From assembly GCA_035222895.1 (NCBI GenBank), contig JAVYIG010001602.1, positions 62,001-126,000 of the forward strand: a stretch of DNA of 64,000 nucleotides, written 5' to 3'. A program made the translations under genes and the position numbers. This DNA comes from Strongylocentrotus droebachiensis. Lineage: Eukaryota; Echinodermata; Echinoidea; Camarodonta; Strongylocentrotidae. A model generated the notes under the pieces. The model searched no databases, was not told where the DNA came from, and saw only the letters and a list, made by a program, of their open reading frames with translations. Positions 46,788-59,900 of this stretch are shown here, in pieces (positions within the stretch are counted from its first letter, which is position 1; each line of letters begins with the position of its first letter).

Positions 46788-47634
46788 CACACTAAGAAAA
46801 AATGGTGCAACTATGCACCTTTAGGGGTTCAAACCGATGCAACAATAGCAGCACCTTTAGGGGTTAAATCCTGCACCCTTTTTAAAGGTGCAATCCTGCA
46901 CCCTTCAAAAGGGTGCCAGATTGAACCTTTTGGGGGAAATGTTAGTACCCTTTATGGTTCAATCCTGCACCTTTAGGGGTGCAAACCGATGCAACAATAG
47001 CAGCACCTTTAGGGGTTAAATCCTGCACCCTTTAGGAGAGTGCCAGAATGCACCTTTTAGGAGACATGTTAGAACCCTTAATGGTTCAATCCTGCTCCTT
47101 AAGGGGTGCAAACCGATGCAATAGCAGCACCTTAAGGGGTTCAATCCTGCACCCTTTAAAAGGTGCAATCCTGCACCCATCATCGAGGAATACTCGTGAC
47201 ATTTGCTCGTACACATATACATATTAAACATGCATGATGTTTCTTGGTTAGTAAAAATATAATCAATATATATAATTATTGCTAAAACGTGAATGTAATT
47301 GTAACATGATCAGACAAAATAATCTATTGGTTAATGATTGCCGAAGGAAAATAAAAATCACATAATTGATGTGCATTGTCATAATTTGCTTAACAAATCA
47401 TATGATAAATGTATTTTTATGTGAACACGTGGAAAGTAATCATGAATATGCATGCGATATGCAAACATTTATTTTGCACCTTTTTGGGTTGTTAGGGTTC
47501 ATTTTTGTGGGAAGGGTGCAAAATCTTATATTGCACCCTTTTTTGAACCCCTTTTCCTTCAATAGGGTTCATTTTTATGTAAAGGGTGCAAACTGTTATT
47601 TTGCACCCTTTTTGCACCCTTTTTTCTTAGAGTG
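46788..47634. mobile_element. TA-flanked foldback element with GGGTGCA repeats
   Basis: Ends CACACTAAGAAAAAATGGTG and, on the complement, CACTCTAAGAAAAAAGGGTG, with TA outside each. Inside, blocks of CCTTTAGGGGTTCAAACCGA, GCAACAATAGCAGCACC and AATCCTGCACCCTTT are repeated two to three times between 46815 and 47180. The right part (47475-47615) repeats TTTTGCACCCTTTTT. Confidence 0.75.
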
Positions 47635-47649
47635 TATAGGACCTGATAC

Positions 47650-48170
47650 GAATGCGATGTAGCGAGCTGTTGTTGGTGTTGTTGTTGACATCATGGATGA
47701 TATTGGTGTGTCTATTTTCCATTCAAAGAAAGCGCACTGATGCGTTTTGAAGAAACCTGAAATTCCAAGAAATGGACATTAAACAGAAAAATGAAGGAAA
47801 ATGCACCGTTGCATGATTTAGATGATCACTCGTAGTAAGGGCACAGTTCTGTGATTATTCAAATGCGACGTTGCGAGCCGAGCACTTATCATTGTTTTTG
47901 TTGTTGTTGACACCATGGATACAATTGATGTGTCTATTTTCCATTTAAATAAACGCACTGATAATGCGTTTTGTAGTAACCTGAAATTCACAGAAAAAAG
48001 AAGGAAAATGCACCGTTGCATGATTTAGATGATACTTGTAGTAAGGGCACAGTTCTGTGATTATTCAAATGCGACGTTGCGAGCCGAGCAGTTATCGTTG
48101 TTTTTGTTGTTGTTGACACTATGGATGCTATTGATGTGTTTATTTTCCATTCAAAGAAAGCATGAGAAAG
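47650..48170 (+). repeat. Three tandem copies of a 206-222-bp unit
   Basis: GTTGTTGTTGACA followed by CATGGAT, TGTGTCTATTTTCCATT and CACCGTTGCATGATTTAGAT recurs, with the GTTGTTGACA anchor at 47681, 47903 and 48109. Adjacent to the L2-like fragment; not recognised. Confidence 0.8.
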
Positions 48171-48239
48171 ACGTAAAGCAAGAATAAAGTACAGTTTTTC
48201 AGCAAGACATGGGCATCGCCATTTTCTTGATTGCAAGAG

Positions 48240-49243
48240 TTGTCATTTATAAATGTATTCAAATTTGTGGATGCTTCATTGCGAGTAACGCAATCTATTC
48301 AGTCTATAGATCTAGATGGGACATTGTTACATGCAAACAGATCTTGTAGAAACCTAGGAGTGATTTTTGATTGTCGGTTGACATCAGAGAATTTTATATC
48401 TCAAAAATGTCGCGCTGCTTCATATTGTATAGGATTGGAAAAATACGTGCTTTTTTGGATAGGTCCACCACTGAAAAATTGGTCCATGCATTTGTTTTAT
48501 GCCACATTGATTTTTGTGACAGTCTTCTTTTCGGTCTTCCTCAGCGAAAAATCATAAAATTGCAAACTATTTAAAATTCAGCGGCAAGATTAGTGACCCG
48601 AACTCGGAAGTACGAATCAATTACTTCTGTACTACGAAATCTACATTATTTGGCTCCCTGTCCACTCCCGTATTTTGTTTAAACTATTAGTTTTTGCATA
48701 CGAATGCTTTCATGACATTGCCCCTTCTTATTTATGTGAACTTTTATCATTATATCGGCCTACTCGTACTTTAAGATCAAGCTCAAAATCATTATTCATT
48801 GTCCCTCCCACCTCATCAAAAACATACGGTGTATGTTCTTTTACACGCGCCACAAACATTGTGGCTTGACCTACCTAGTAACACTTAATATATGCAGTTT
48901 GCATTCTGACTATTGAAATGCTATTATTCTTATCAGGTGAATGAAATAATTTGTATTGAGGCACTTCACAAAGACTTATGCATTAAATTTGGATACATTA
49001 CGAAAATGGCCTATTTAAACAAGTTTAAGGTTTCTCTTAAAACGTATTTATTCAATGTTAAAAGTGTACACCCATGAACTCAGCGCCCAACACTACATGT
49101 CCATCTTTGCTTCTAAGTGGATTTTCTTATTTGTATGACTTTTTCTTGTAATTCTTTCCTTTCTATTTAAAGCGCATAGGGACATGCTATCCTGTAATGT
49201 GTTATGCGCTATAAAAGAACTGAGTATTATTATTATTATTATC
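48240..49243 (+). mobile_element. L2-like LINE 3' fragment, frameshifted
   Basis: Three forward frames in turn match the C-terminal end of L2/CR1 reverse transcriptases: NLGVIFDCRLTSENF, KIRAFLDRSTTEKLVHAFV, LLFGLPQRKIIKLQ, NSAARLVTRTRKYESIT, FKLLVFAYECFHDIAPSYL, SLYRPTRTLRSSSKSL, and KFKVSLKTYLFNV near 49020. The 3' end GCGCTATAAAAGAACTGAG plus (TAT)n at 49200-49243 is of L2 type. Several frameshifts and a stop show it is dead. Confidence 0.85.
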
Positions 49244-49529
49244 AGCTTTTTGTGGTGATGAAGAATTTCATTCACCTGCTATTACCTTTTGTACTCCAAT
49301 TGCCAGAACGCAAGTTGCATAGATAAGTTGGTGCTGTTCTGGGTTAAGGTTTCGCATAAATGAAATAGATTTTTCGACCGCTTTATTTTGTTAGTACTAA
49401 AAGGGCGGTTCCATAGTCAGAAGGTTATTTGTATCTTCAATAATGAAAATTTACACTGGGTAGCAGTGATCGCCAACATGAAGTTATTAACTATAACCCC
49501 CCCCCCCCCCTCCCCCCGTAAAAAAAAAT

Positions 49530-49585
49530 AAATAAATAATAATAATAATAATAACAACAACAACAACAACAACAACAAAAAAAAA
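49530..49585. repeat. AAT/ACA simple repeat after a C-run
   Basis: (AAATA)n, (AAT)n, (AAC)n then A-rich; preceded by C-runs at 49497-49518. Confidence 0.85.
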
Positions 49586-50639
49586 AGAAAAAAGAAAAGG
49601 AGGCTATAAATTGTTACATGCAGGCTGCCAGTATTCGGGCAACCATTATCTCACTATCGGGCAATACTTCTGTGTAACCTATACAATCCTATCCCTAAAA
49701 CGCGATAAAAAATTGAGTGTCACTAGTGTCAAATTTGATATGTTTTTTAATTCTTTTATAGACGACAGCTCTGGCCCCTCCTCCGATTTTGCCCATATGG
49801 CAATTTCCTTTCCTCAACCATCTGGTAACAGAGAGATTTATTATTTAGTTGATTGCATGAGATGATACTGTCCCTTTAATCGCTATTGTAATGGATTGCA
49901 CGCTTCTACGATGATATGTATATATTTTTGAAGTATTTTTATAATCGTGCAAAACAGATACAACGTGAATGGGACTATTCAATATCAAATGATTTAGACA
50001 AAAGGGGCAATTTGAAATTGGTTTCAGGTTTACTTTTCATACGAATAATGAATTAAGGAATTTTTTTTTGGGGGGGGGCTGGGGCTGGGGGGAAATCGGT
50101 CAAAAAGAAAAAGAAAAACAGTGCTTAAATCACTTGTTTGGATTATAATCAATAAAATGTTGATTTGAATTCTGAATTTTATAAACAGTCATCATCCTTT
50201 TGATCGTAATAAATATTTTTCTTTTGCATAGAATGATGAATTCAATGTATATGTTGGAGTAGCATATACACAACAATCAACATTTGAAATTGTACCCCAA
50301 AAAATGTAAAGCGAGAAAAGGTCACATAATCACAATTTTTATACATGTATAATTGTTTGTGTTAAAATTGTCTAAAATATTGATTTTTCAAATCTCGTGT
50401 GACAACCCTGTACCCCTATTAATAGAAATGTGCACCTATGAATAGAATCTAGTCCGAAAAGTTTGGTCTTTGAGGAACTCGATGATGTGACACCCCTCCC
50501 CCCCCCCCCCCCCTGGTCCCGAGAAGGGCATGTTAGAGATTCGAGCGTTAGTCGAGTTGTTAATGGAATGACATCATAACTTTGTAAATAGTGTAAATAG
50601 TTCACTACAAAACTTTTTGAATTTTATTTGTCATATATT

Positions 50640-50905
50640 ATATATTTGAAAGGTGTTGTAACGATTCAAGCTCTATTTGCTTATGTTTCATCACATTTGT
50701 GTGTTCATTCTTCAAACTGTATATAAGTTGCAACTTGTCTTTGATAAAACAATGTTATATTCTTTTTCTACACCTATTCATCCATTATCCATGTAAAATT
50801 GAAAATGATTTGTTATATTATATTATTTTTTCATGTGATGTTAACTTCAATGAATTGTGAAATTGTGAACATGCATAAATAAATAAATAAATAAATAAAT
50901 AAACT
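50640..50905 (+). repeat. Probable retroelement 3' tail ending in (AAAT)n
   Basis: AT-rich sequence ending TGAATTGTGAAATTGTGAAC then CATAAATAAATAAATAAA at 50873-50903, the style of a LINE/SINE 3' end. No coding remnant recognised. Confidence 0.4.
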
Positions 50906-50947
50906 ACTGCGAAAAATAACTGGCGAACACAACTCGTGAACCCATTA

Positions 50948-51163
50948 TGACGTCATAATGTGGCTACACAGATCAACAACAAAAATGATAACATAACGTG
51001 ACCTAGTTATCAGTGCTGCATACGCGTAATTCATTATGACGTCACAGTAGACAGTTGTGTGCGCTCGCTCATAATGTTCAATTTAAAGCCCTTTATGACG
51101 TCACAATGCGATGTACAATCAATAATATTGTATGTTCACAGCTCATGGCTCTTTATGACGTCA
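50948..51163. promoter_or_regulatory. Cluster of four perfect CRE palindromes
   Basis: TGACGTCA occurs at 50948-50955, 51037-51044, 51096-51103 and 51156-51163, each preceded by TTA. The last two sit in repeats of about 60 bp with partly similar flanks, so the cluster is a diverged tandem repeat. CREB/ATF dimers bind this palindrome. It lies about 1.4 kb upstream of the USP3 start codon and about 9.9 kb upstream of CRTC. Function is inference. Confidence 0.6.
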
Positions 51164-51179
51164 CAAAACATCTGCACAG

Positions 51180-51775
51180 TAAAAAGTTCAATGTTTTTCG
51201 AGTACTAAAAAATGCTTTTGTTTTGTTTCAAATAAACTAGGCAAAATATTCTGTTAGTGAAAAAATTCAATGGGGAAACAATGCATTCGTGGAGGTATTA
51301 ATATAACGTTTTTCGGATGATGCCTTTAACGGTCTGTTCCCAGGCCGCTAAACAGTCATATCTGATTGCTACACGTCTGTAAAAACTAAAAACACAACTA
51401 ACATAGGGAATTTACATTTTCCGTTGTTTGCTCATGTATCTTGAATGATTATGAGAAACAAAACAAAACAAAATACAGTCACACATGTCTTAGTAGCCAC
51501 CTCTTCAGGCCATGCATTTTGTCTCCCTCGAGAATAAAAAGTAACCTGTCTAGAAACCTGTCTACAGAGGCCACTTTCCCTGTGTCCCTTTGGTGGCCTC
51601 AATAGACAGGTTTGACTGAACTGTTTTTAAGCCTTCGAAAAATTAAGTACGTACAGGGTCGGAACCCCATGTACTAGCTGTACTGATTTCTCATTAACAA
51701 CATAATAGAAAAAAAAATTACTTGATCTAAGTGAACCAAAATGCCAGTGTTATTTCATAAGCGGGTGAAGAAGCG
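51180..51775. other. Intergenic DNA just upstream of the USP3 promoter
   Basis: No gene. The segment 51490-51610 has near-repeated ACCTGTCTA and GCCAC/GCCTC words; nothing else. Confidence 0.45.
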
Positions 51776-52476
51776 CGTATTCGTCGTATTGCATGCAGCG
51801 CGTAGCCGCCTCCGGCGCCCCTTGACCGATACCTATTGACCAATGGCATATTTCGTTTCATGGAGCGTCGACAGGGCGAGGCTGACTAATGCGCATGCGT
51901 AATGCATATTATGACAAATTCTACTAAGGAAGCCAGTGCATCGTGGAAGTGAACCCGAAAAATCAACGCCGGTATAATTCGTAAATAACCGTATTTTGTT
52001 TTAATCAAGTAGTGTGAACTATTGAGAAGAACAGTGTAGACATGCGTTTTATTCTGGGATAGAGCAGATCAACTCGAGAGATTTCTGAAAGCTGATATTC
52101 CACATTCTTAGGTTATTTGTTTGTTTCGTAGCGTCGTTTCAACATTTGATTTAGCTACGCACGATTTTCACGACCGAACACACTGCTGTATTCATTCACC
52201 TCCAGGTGAAAGACCGCAGTGTAGACAACGGAGATCGGCCGCTGTACGGCCAAGTTGCTCCAGTCCCAGTACGCCTCGTTTCGCGTTCGTCTGGTAATTT
52301 AGGCTTTGCAAACGGATGTAAATAAAGGTCTATCACTCATCATCAGGGACGTCAACGCTTACGGAATTATTCTGGAATTTAAGGGATTAACACCTGGGAA
52401 ACTGAAAGGTGTACGAGCGCGAGTCGGCCTCCACCACCTGTAACAAAACATTCTCTTTTAAAAACTCGGCTGGCAG
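51775..52476 (+). promoter_or_regulatory. USP3 promoter and 5' UTR candidate
   Basis: CpG-rich compared with the flanks. It carries a CCAAT box (51840-51844), an NRF1-like palindrome GCGCATGCGT (51891-51900) and a GC-rich stretch GCGCGTAGCCGCCTCCGGCG near 51800. No TATA box was recognised. The start of transcription was not determined; 5' UTR presumably occupies the last few hundred bases before 52477. Confidence 0.5.
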
Positions 52477-52573
52477 ATGGAGTGTCCTCACTTGTCACAG
52501 AATGTCAAACAAGAAGTTTGTCAAATAACAAAGAAGTCACACGGCGAATCCACTTCGTCGTGGGTATGTGCAG
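52477..52573 (+). CDS. USP3: USP3 exon 1 coding part
   Basis: Starts MECPHLSQ, almost identical to the vertebrate USP3 start MECPHLSS, and runs to SSWVCA. Contains the first zinc-ligand candidates C3, H5 and C31. Ends at phase 1 before GTGAGAAA. Confidence 0.95.
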
Positions 52574-55500
52574 GTGAGAAAAACAAAGGATATAATCTGG
52601 ACCAATCTGAGTGAATTGTTGTAAAGTGTTCCTAATCAAAGATGAGGTCATAATAATGAAATTTTACTCATTTCCCCTTGTCCTTGACCTTGCTTGTTCC
52701 CACTGCATTGTTTATGTGTGGTGCCTCCTTTTATTAAAAAAAAATGCTATTAAAAATAATGATATACATAGAAACAACAAATTACATTTTCAGAGCTCAA
52801 TCCTAAACCCCGGCTTTAGCCATAGATCTTCTTCTTTGCTTGGCTTCCCCCAGTTTGGAGAACTGCAGTTGGTGCATTCGGACAAGAAATTAGATAAGGA
52901 TTAAGGCCTAAAGGGGGGTAAAATCGGCTACAATATTTGCATTCTTCCTTTTCTCCCTCTGCCTTTGCCAGAGATCAATATATTGTCTCGCAAAACTGAC
53001 TTAATTCTACATGTGAGATCATGGTGAACAACACGTAATTTTAAAACATGTTTCTTCCGAATATCTAAAAATCTTACCGAACATAAAGATGTTTTCTTGA
53101 GAAAAATGCTGGACGACAAAGAGGTAACTCAACGTGTCGCCCATCATTAGATTTAGAACCAATTGGCACTGAGAGGCTGTAGGACTAGGAGATCAATTTA
53201 ATATTTAAAAATAATACAAAGTAATGCACACTTGATATAATGCATATAATTATAATTATAATGCATAAAATGATAATGTTCAAGAGAAGAAAATTCTTTT
53301 GCTACTAAATTCTGTAATTATGTCACGTCTAAACTCTAAATTGATTACGTAGAATTCAGTTGTAGCAATGTCTCTGAAGTTCTTAGCAAAGTTCATTAAG
53401 TTAATTCCCATTTCTGTTTGCTAGAGAGAATAATGAAGAAGATACAGCAGATATTGAGGAGGGTTTTTTTTATTGCAACAGTTGTACTGGAGACAGAAAT
53501 TGTTGATTTGAAATATTTTGCTGAGAGTCATTTTAGATCTTGAACGTCACAAACAAACATTGTGCACAATAAACTTCCTGCACTCTGCAGAAACCGTGAT
53601 GGCATTGTGCAGGCTTGTGTGTACCTGGGCCTGTGCAAGCAAGGGAAGTACATTTACATGCACACGAACATGTATGGGTTTACAATGAAATGCAAAGCTT
53701 GTAGACTCACTTGAAACAAAGCTTGTTGTGTTTATATTTGGTGTACCTGTACTCAATACATTTCTATGCATGCATGTTTTCAAGTAGTCGATAAACTCAT
53801 TGTTTTATTTGTTTACATGGATACATTTTCTTAAATTTATATGTACAACTGTAATGTACATGACAGTACTTTTACTAAATGTGCATTTAATAAATGAACC
53901 GTAGCCTATACTCTCTGAATACCAGTAATGTATAATTTAATCCTATCATGAAAAGGAAAATGATTTTAAAAGTCACAATAGAAAGTTATTATTTGTATTC
54001 GCCTTCAAATTGAATGTGTAAGAATGTGAGTGTGCATTGTCGACTCAAGGCAGGCAGGCTTGCCTTACATTTGTGATCAGCTGATGCATGCATTACCCAG
54101 TATAGTCTGTATTTGCAGACTTCATTAAACTTTTGGGGGCAACAGTCTGGGAGTTCATCTTTAGTTAGGTGACTGCAGTTTTGATCTTATGCTTTATAAT
54201 TGGATTTATAACCTAGTAACACTTCCTTGACAGGTTTTGTTTGCATTCTCAGCTCATGGTCTCGGTAGTGTGTTTTGAAAATTTACCTATAAATTGTCCT
54301 CATGCATAAAAGATATTCTTTATTTAGACTACACATTCATGTGTGGGAGGGTTTGTATTGCGACTGGTTGCCTTTGTTGCGTAGTTCTGACTTCAAGCTA
54401 CCGGTAATTCCATTGCATTCAAGGCACATTGTAGGGGCGAATTTTGTGATGAATATGTTATTTATTAACTTCTTGGGGAGAAGAATTCCCTTTTCTTTCA
54501 TAGTTTGAGTCTAGTGCGACCTCAGTATCTCAAAGATATTCATCATTGAAAACTGTTTGCATGCATTTAACTCAACATACTTATCTACATGTGTGTGTAA
54601 ATAATTTGTGAATTTAAATGTCATTGACTGAAAAGCACACAGCGGGTAAAATACATGCAGAACTTGAACTGTAAAGGGTTGCATTGGCAGTCTGACTGAC
54701 TTATCGGAGGAATTTAGTTTCATATTCATAATTTGATCTTTGAAAGAAAAAAATGATACTACATGGTGGAATATGAAATACCTCATGCCTCATAGAATGA
54801 TTGAACTCATAGTACAACTACAAGAGCATGTACATTTTAGTGAGATAAGAACATGTTGAAAACGAATGCCCGAAAGTACATTTCAGAAAATAAATTATAA
54901 ATCTCTTGCTCGTTTAGGGGTTATATAGTGTTGCAATAAAGTATGCACATTATATCAAATCAAAGGTTTATTACTGGTGAACATGTACATGTATATGTAC
55001 AAGGGATGTTTATTTAGAATCGGTCAGTAACCAAAAGTCAAATTTGATCAGTTTTAGGGTATGGAAAAGAGACTAGATACGCTGATGCATGTGACCTTTA
55101 GAAAGGCACAGGGCATTGAGAGGTTATCTGGTAGCAGCGCTCTCAGCTCAGCCTGGTGCAGATATTTGGACATGAATACTGATTTTTATTTATGCTTCCC
55201 AAAAGATTTAACACGTGTATTAGTATTGTGGTTGCACCAAAAATAAATGCAGAAGCAGAGGATTTTTAGGTTTGTTGTTCAAAGAATTCCCTATTCTTTA
55301 TTTTTTCCTTTTATATTTAAATATTCACCCATAAGAATAATACTTTACAAGGGAAATTTTAAGCTACATGTAAGAGATGAAATATACAAAAATAAAATAC
55401 ATGTGTGCAATTATTTAATTTTGGAAACACCAAAAGAGCTCTGGTGAAAAATATATACATGTACATGTATTTAGGTGTAATCACTGTGAAAAGTCAATCG

Positions 55501-56892
55501 GTATTCACTAATACTCCACTGTTTATTGATTGGAGAGATTATGCAAATATTTTAATTGAATTGAGGATTTGCATATACACACAGTATACATGTATGATGT
55601 ACAGTGTATGAGTGTAATAGTATTTTCAACCATCTATCACTGTACATGTGCATTCACAACTGCTTGATGAACGACATGTACAGGTGTACACATTGTATGT
55701 AGAGAAATAGGCATACACCAGGAATATTCCGGTAATTTGGTCTTCAAGGGAGTCACAGTTTTAAATGACATTTCCAGACTACGTTTACAGTATGTACAGA
55801 AAGAAGGTCTGATGCAGCCAGGCACACACTTACATAGGGGTTTCACATGGAGGCTATGAGTTCATATGCCCTTTCTTCTGTGTGGAAATGTTTAATTAGT
55901 ACCGGTAAACAATCTGCCACATGCATACAAAGGTACAAATGTATTACTCAACATTTGCATCAAGTCTAAAGGCCAAATGCTGAGGGGAGGGTACAGCTGG
56001 TTTATGAGGCATTCAAAATATCTCTAAAGAAAAATGCACAATTTTTTTTTTTTTAATGAATATACATGTACATGTACGGTACATGTAGAGCCTAACTGTA
56101 ACCTTGAATATAATTTGCATGACATAAGCATGGAGATTTACATGATCTTGTCCTGCAAATATTTTCCATCTCTGTTCCATCTATGTACACAATGATAATG
56201 CATGCAGCATAACAAGTTATTACAAGTTATAAGGCCATTAAAAAAATGTATACATGTACATGTATGTATAGCAACCCTGCTTGCTCGTTTTTTCTTCTTT
56301 AAACAAAAATATAAATAAATTCCTTTTTTCTTTTTTTTTAATGTAAAAAAACAGGCAAAAACAAACTGCTAGAATGATCTTTTTCTGAATTAAAAAAACC
56401 CAAACATAAATGCAGGCAGGCCATCTTGAAAAATAGCCCCACTGGCTAAACGTCAGGAAAAATGTACTGAGCGGCCATTTTGAGGGGAAAAAAGTGCCTC
56501 CTCTTTCCTATTTTTCGAAAAAGGCAGGACGCTAAACTCTTTTTTTTGTAATGGCCTAATAATTTCATTACTAAACTTACAATTGTTGGTAACTTTGTAT
56601 GTAATAAATGCATGGTCTTGGTGAACATTACATTGTACATGTATATGTACAGAAGTGTATGATGAAATGAAGAGATAATGAAAACAACAAGGGCCTTCAC
56701 TTTCAAGTCCAGCTAGGCATAAATTATATCAGATATAAAAAGGTCATACAACGTCCTATTTCAGGGGCTGAAGAGAGTAGCTGAGAGAGTGGGAGAGATA
56801 GAGAGAAAGAGAGAGAGAGAGAAAGCAATCCTGCTTCAGATTCTTGTTTCTATGTGCTCCATTCTTTGCTGAACTGCAAATGACCTCTCCCC

Positions 56893-56923
<31 letters not shown>

Positions 56924-59900
56924 TTGAATTCTTGTGATACACTTCACCGTATGTAGCACGTTGGTGCACATGCTGATCGTTGTGGTTTCCATGTAAGATG
57001 AGGGCATGCGGTCCCAACACTACACCCAACTAGCTGTGTACATTCATGAAGCAAAGTGATAATGCAACATTCTTGCATAACTTAGCTACTATTTAAGTGC
57101 AGTCTAGTTACACAAATGTACATGTATGGCAATGCTGTATATTCATACTGGCATGCATATTATGGACGGATGACTCATTGACCGGCTCTTTAAATACTCT
57201 TTACGTTCACAATATGGCAGTGATTCGTACAGAAGTACATGTACAGTACTTGTCTGTAAATAGTCCCAAATAATACAGTGTACATGTAATAACCTTTTGC
57301 ATCATCATTATTATTTGTATAAAATAAAGCTTAGCCCCCCCCCCCCCCCCAAAAAAAAAAAAAAAGAAGAAGAAGAAGTTGTATTTGGAGTATTTTAGGC
57401 CATAGAAAAATAGGGAAGGTACACAATATTGTTATTCTCCTGGGAAATGGGATTGTAGTGTTGTACTTGCAGAGTTAGTACACAAGAACAGAACATCAAT
57501 TGCTCGAGTGGAAAACAATACTTTTGTGTTTTTGCCTCACTGGGATTATTTTTTAGAGATAAAGTTGGATGAATTGGTAATAAATCGTTTATTCGTTAAT
57601 AGGACATTTGATCATAGATTTCTTTTATCAGATATTTATTATAGATATCAAGTGTTTATTACAGCAAATCATTTGTTATGTTTTGAACATGTATGTGTGG
57701 TGAAAACCTCTATGTACATGTAGGTGATACAATTAAATGTACATGTACAGTACATGTACTGTATAGTGCACAAGTTAATTGACATTGATTTTTATCCCAT
57801 TAACTACAATGTATAATCTGACCTTTCTGTTTTTCACTAACAGTTTGTCGATCCAACAAAAATCCCTGGATGTGTCTAGCTTGTGGAGTAGTCTTATGTG
57901 GAAGGTAAAGTAAACTTATTGTTGTATCCTCTATCAGGAACTTGTAATACAACATAGAATTATGATACTGTATGGGCTGTTATTTTGGGATTTTTAGCAT
58001 ATTTGTTTTAGGGTTATGATTTTAAAAACCAGAATTGAACTCGCAGTGCGTTTTCAAAGTTTTAATGGAAATACTCTGTTGAGTCTATTTTAATCATCAC
58101 AAAAACAATTCACATAATGGTGGTGTCTTTTGTCATCTGCAAACCTGTGTAAAAGATTGATTTACAATGTATAAAGTATATTGAGATCATATGCATATGT
58201 ATTGCTTCAGGCTCTGTAGATTGCACATAAACAGTCATGTCTTGGTGTATGGATAGATACACAATTAATTATCATTATAAATCCACTTCGACTATTTGAA
58301 CAATAAGATTATTATAATTATTAGAGGAATAGAAAGGTTGTCAAAGAAGGCAGTTCAGTTCAGTTATACATTTGAATATTTGTACATGTAGATAATGCTC
58401 AGAGTTGCGTCTGTATTGATACTGAATGATTTGAAAGGGTGTGACTGTATCTTGCTGTCTAACAATACTTTGTTTTTTTGTTCTGTGACTGTGTACAATG
58501 TTCATGTATATGCAGGTATGTGAATGGACATGCCAAGAAACACTATGAAGCAAACCAACACTCTGCCTCCATAAACTGTGAAAACTTAGCTGTATACTGG
58601 TGAGTAAAGTAGCACACTCTACAAGGTCACCTTGAGTGAAGGAGATTGGTGTCTTTGTAATAAGCCAGTTCATAGTTGCAGTCTGAGCTTGAGCAGATAT
58701 TACATGTAGGTCGTTGCAGACCAAATTGTTAAATACACAGTGACAAAATACTGGATCCTGTAAGTGCTCATGAAAGTTATGTAATCATTATTCATTTATG
58801 CACAAGCAGTGATCTCCATGATACATGGGTGGAAGTATTCTTGAAAAGGGGAACAAAGGGCTATTTATGTAGCACCTACATCGCTGTATGAGTGATTATT
58901 TCAGATTGTACAAAGTGTGACCTCTTCATGTTTTGAAGATCTGTGGATATTTAGGACATGTGCTAACCAGAACTTGTCTATTATATTGTATTATTTATGT
59001 GATATTTAGGTTATTTTTGGTACAGGTGATAAATTTCCTATCATGAATTTTAGGAACCATGAATCAAAATTATGATAGACTCATACCCTTTTCACATCTA
59101 CCAAATATTGCTTAACCCCGGGAAATAGGTGGGGCTAAGGGGGCTCTTAGCCCCACCAATTCCTTCCTTAGCCCCACCAATTACCCGGGGTAATTTTAGC
59201 CGGCTTTCTGTTCACATTACGTTTTGCCAAAGTGGGCTAACCCCACAAATAGTACGGGACTATCTGGCCCTGCAAAATAGCAGGGTTAGCCGGGCAATTG
59301 CGGGGTTAGCCGGGCAATTGTGGTGCTAAGCTGCGTAGTGTGAATCCGAACCGGGCTAAGGAGAAGCGGGGCTAAGCAACAGCCAATCACAGACAGCGTG
59401 GTCGTGTGGTCGTGAATTTGCATTTATCGCGCGCTATGCATGCAGTTCACGTTACGCATGCATGCAGTTCACGTTACGCATGCATGCTCTCTGTATTGAC
59501 GTTTAGTCTTTTACGAGGCAGAGGTCATTATGAAAAAATCTTTATTATAAAATTGATTTAAAAAAATAGTGAAAGAACATGTAGCTCATAATTTTTTATT
59601 GCATTTATCATTATCAGTCATATTTACGTAGGTAAATTTATCAAGTGAATTGGATGAAAAATGGGTAATTGATTTGTATCGGTAAAATAATAAAGGGAAA
59701 ACGCTTTGCGCAAGGCTGGATAACACAACACGAGCGAGCTAAAATTATTACGTACCGTACTGTATACTGTTGGTCTTTTTACCACAAGCAAAGAGTTCGT
59801 TGACCGATATTGATTATAGTTCAATTGTTGCATTGATTGTCTCCTGATTTTAATTGTATTTACACCGGAATGACGGCTTTACCCATCAGAAGGACCAATT

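Larger units (their letters stand above)
52574..57843 (+). other. USP3 intron 1 (5270 bp)
   Basis: Donor GTGAGAAA, acceptor CACTAACAG. Contains many ACATGTACATGTA words (54980, 55453, 56063, 56249, 57720) and the GA/CT tracts; no exon recognised inside. Confidence 0.8.

Noticed and set aside
46788-47634. Reading the element as a hAT insertion
   Set aside because: The flanking 8-mers differ; only TA is duplicated.
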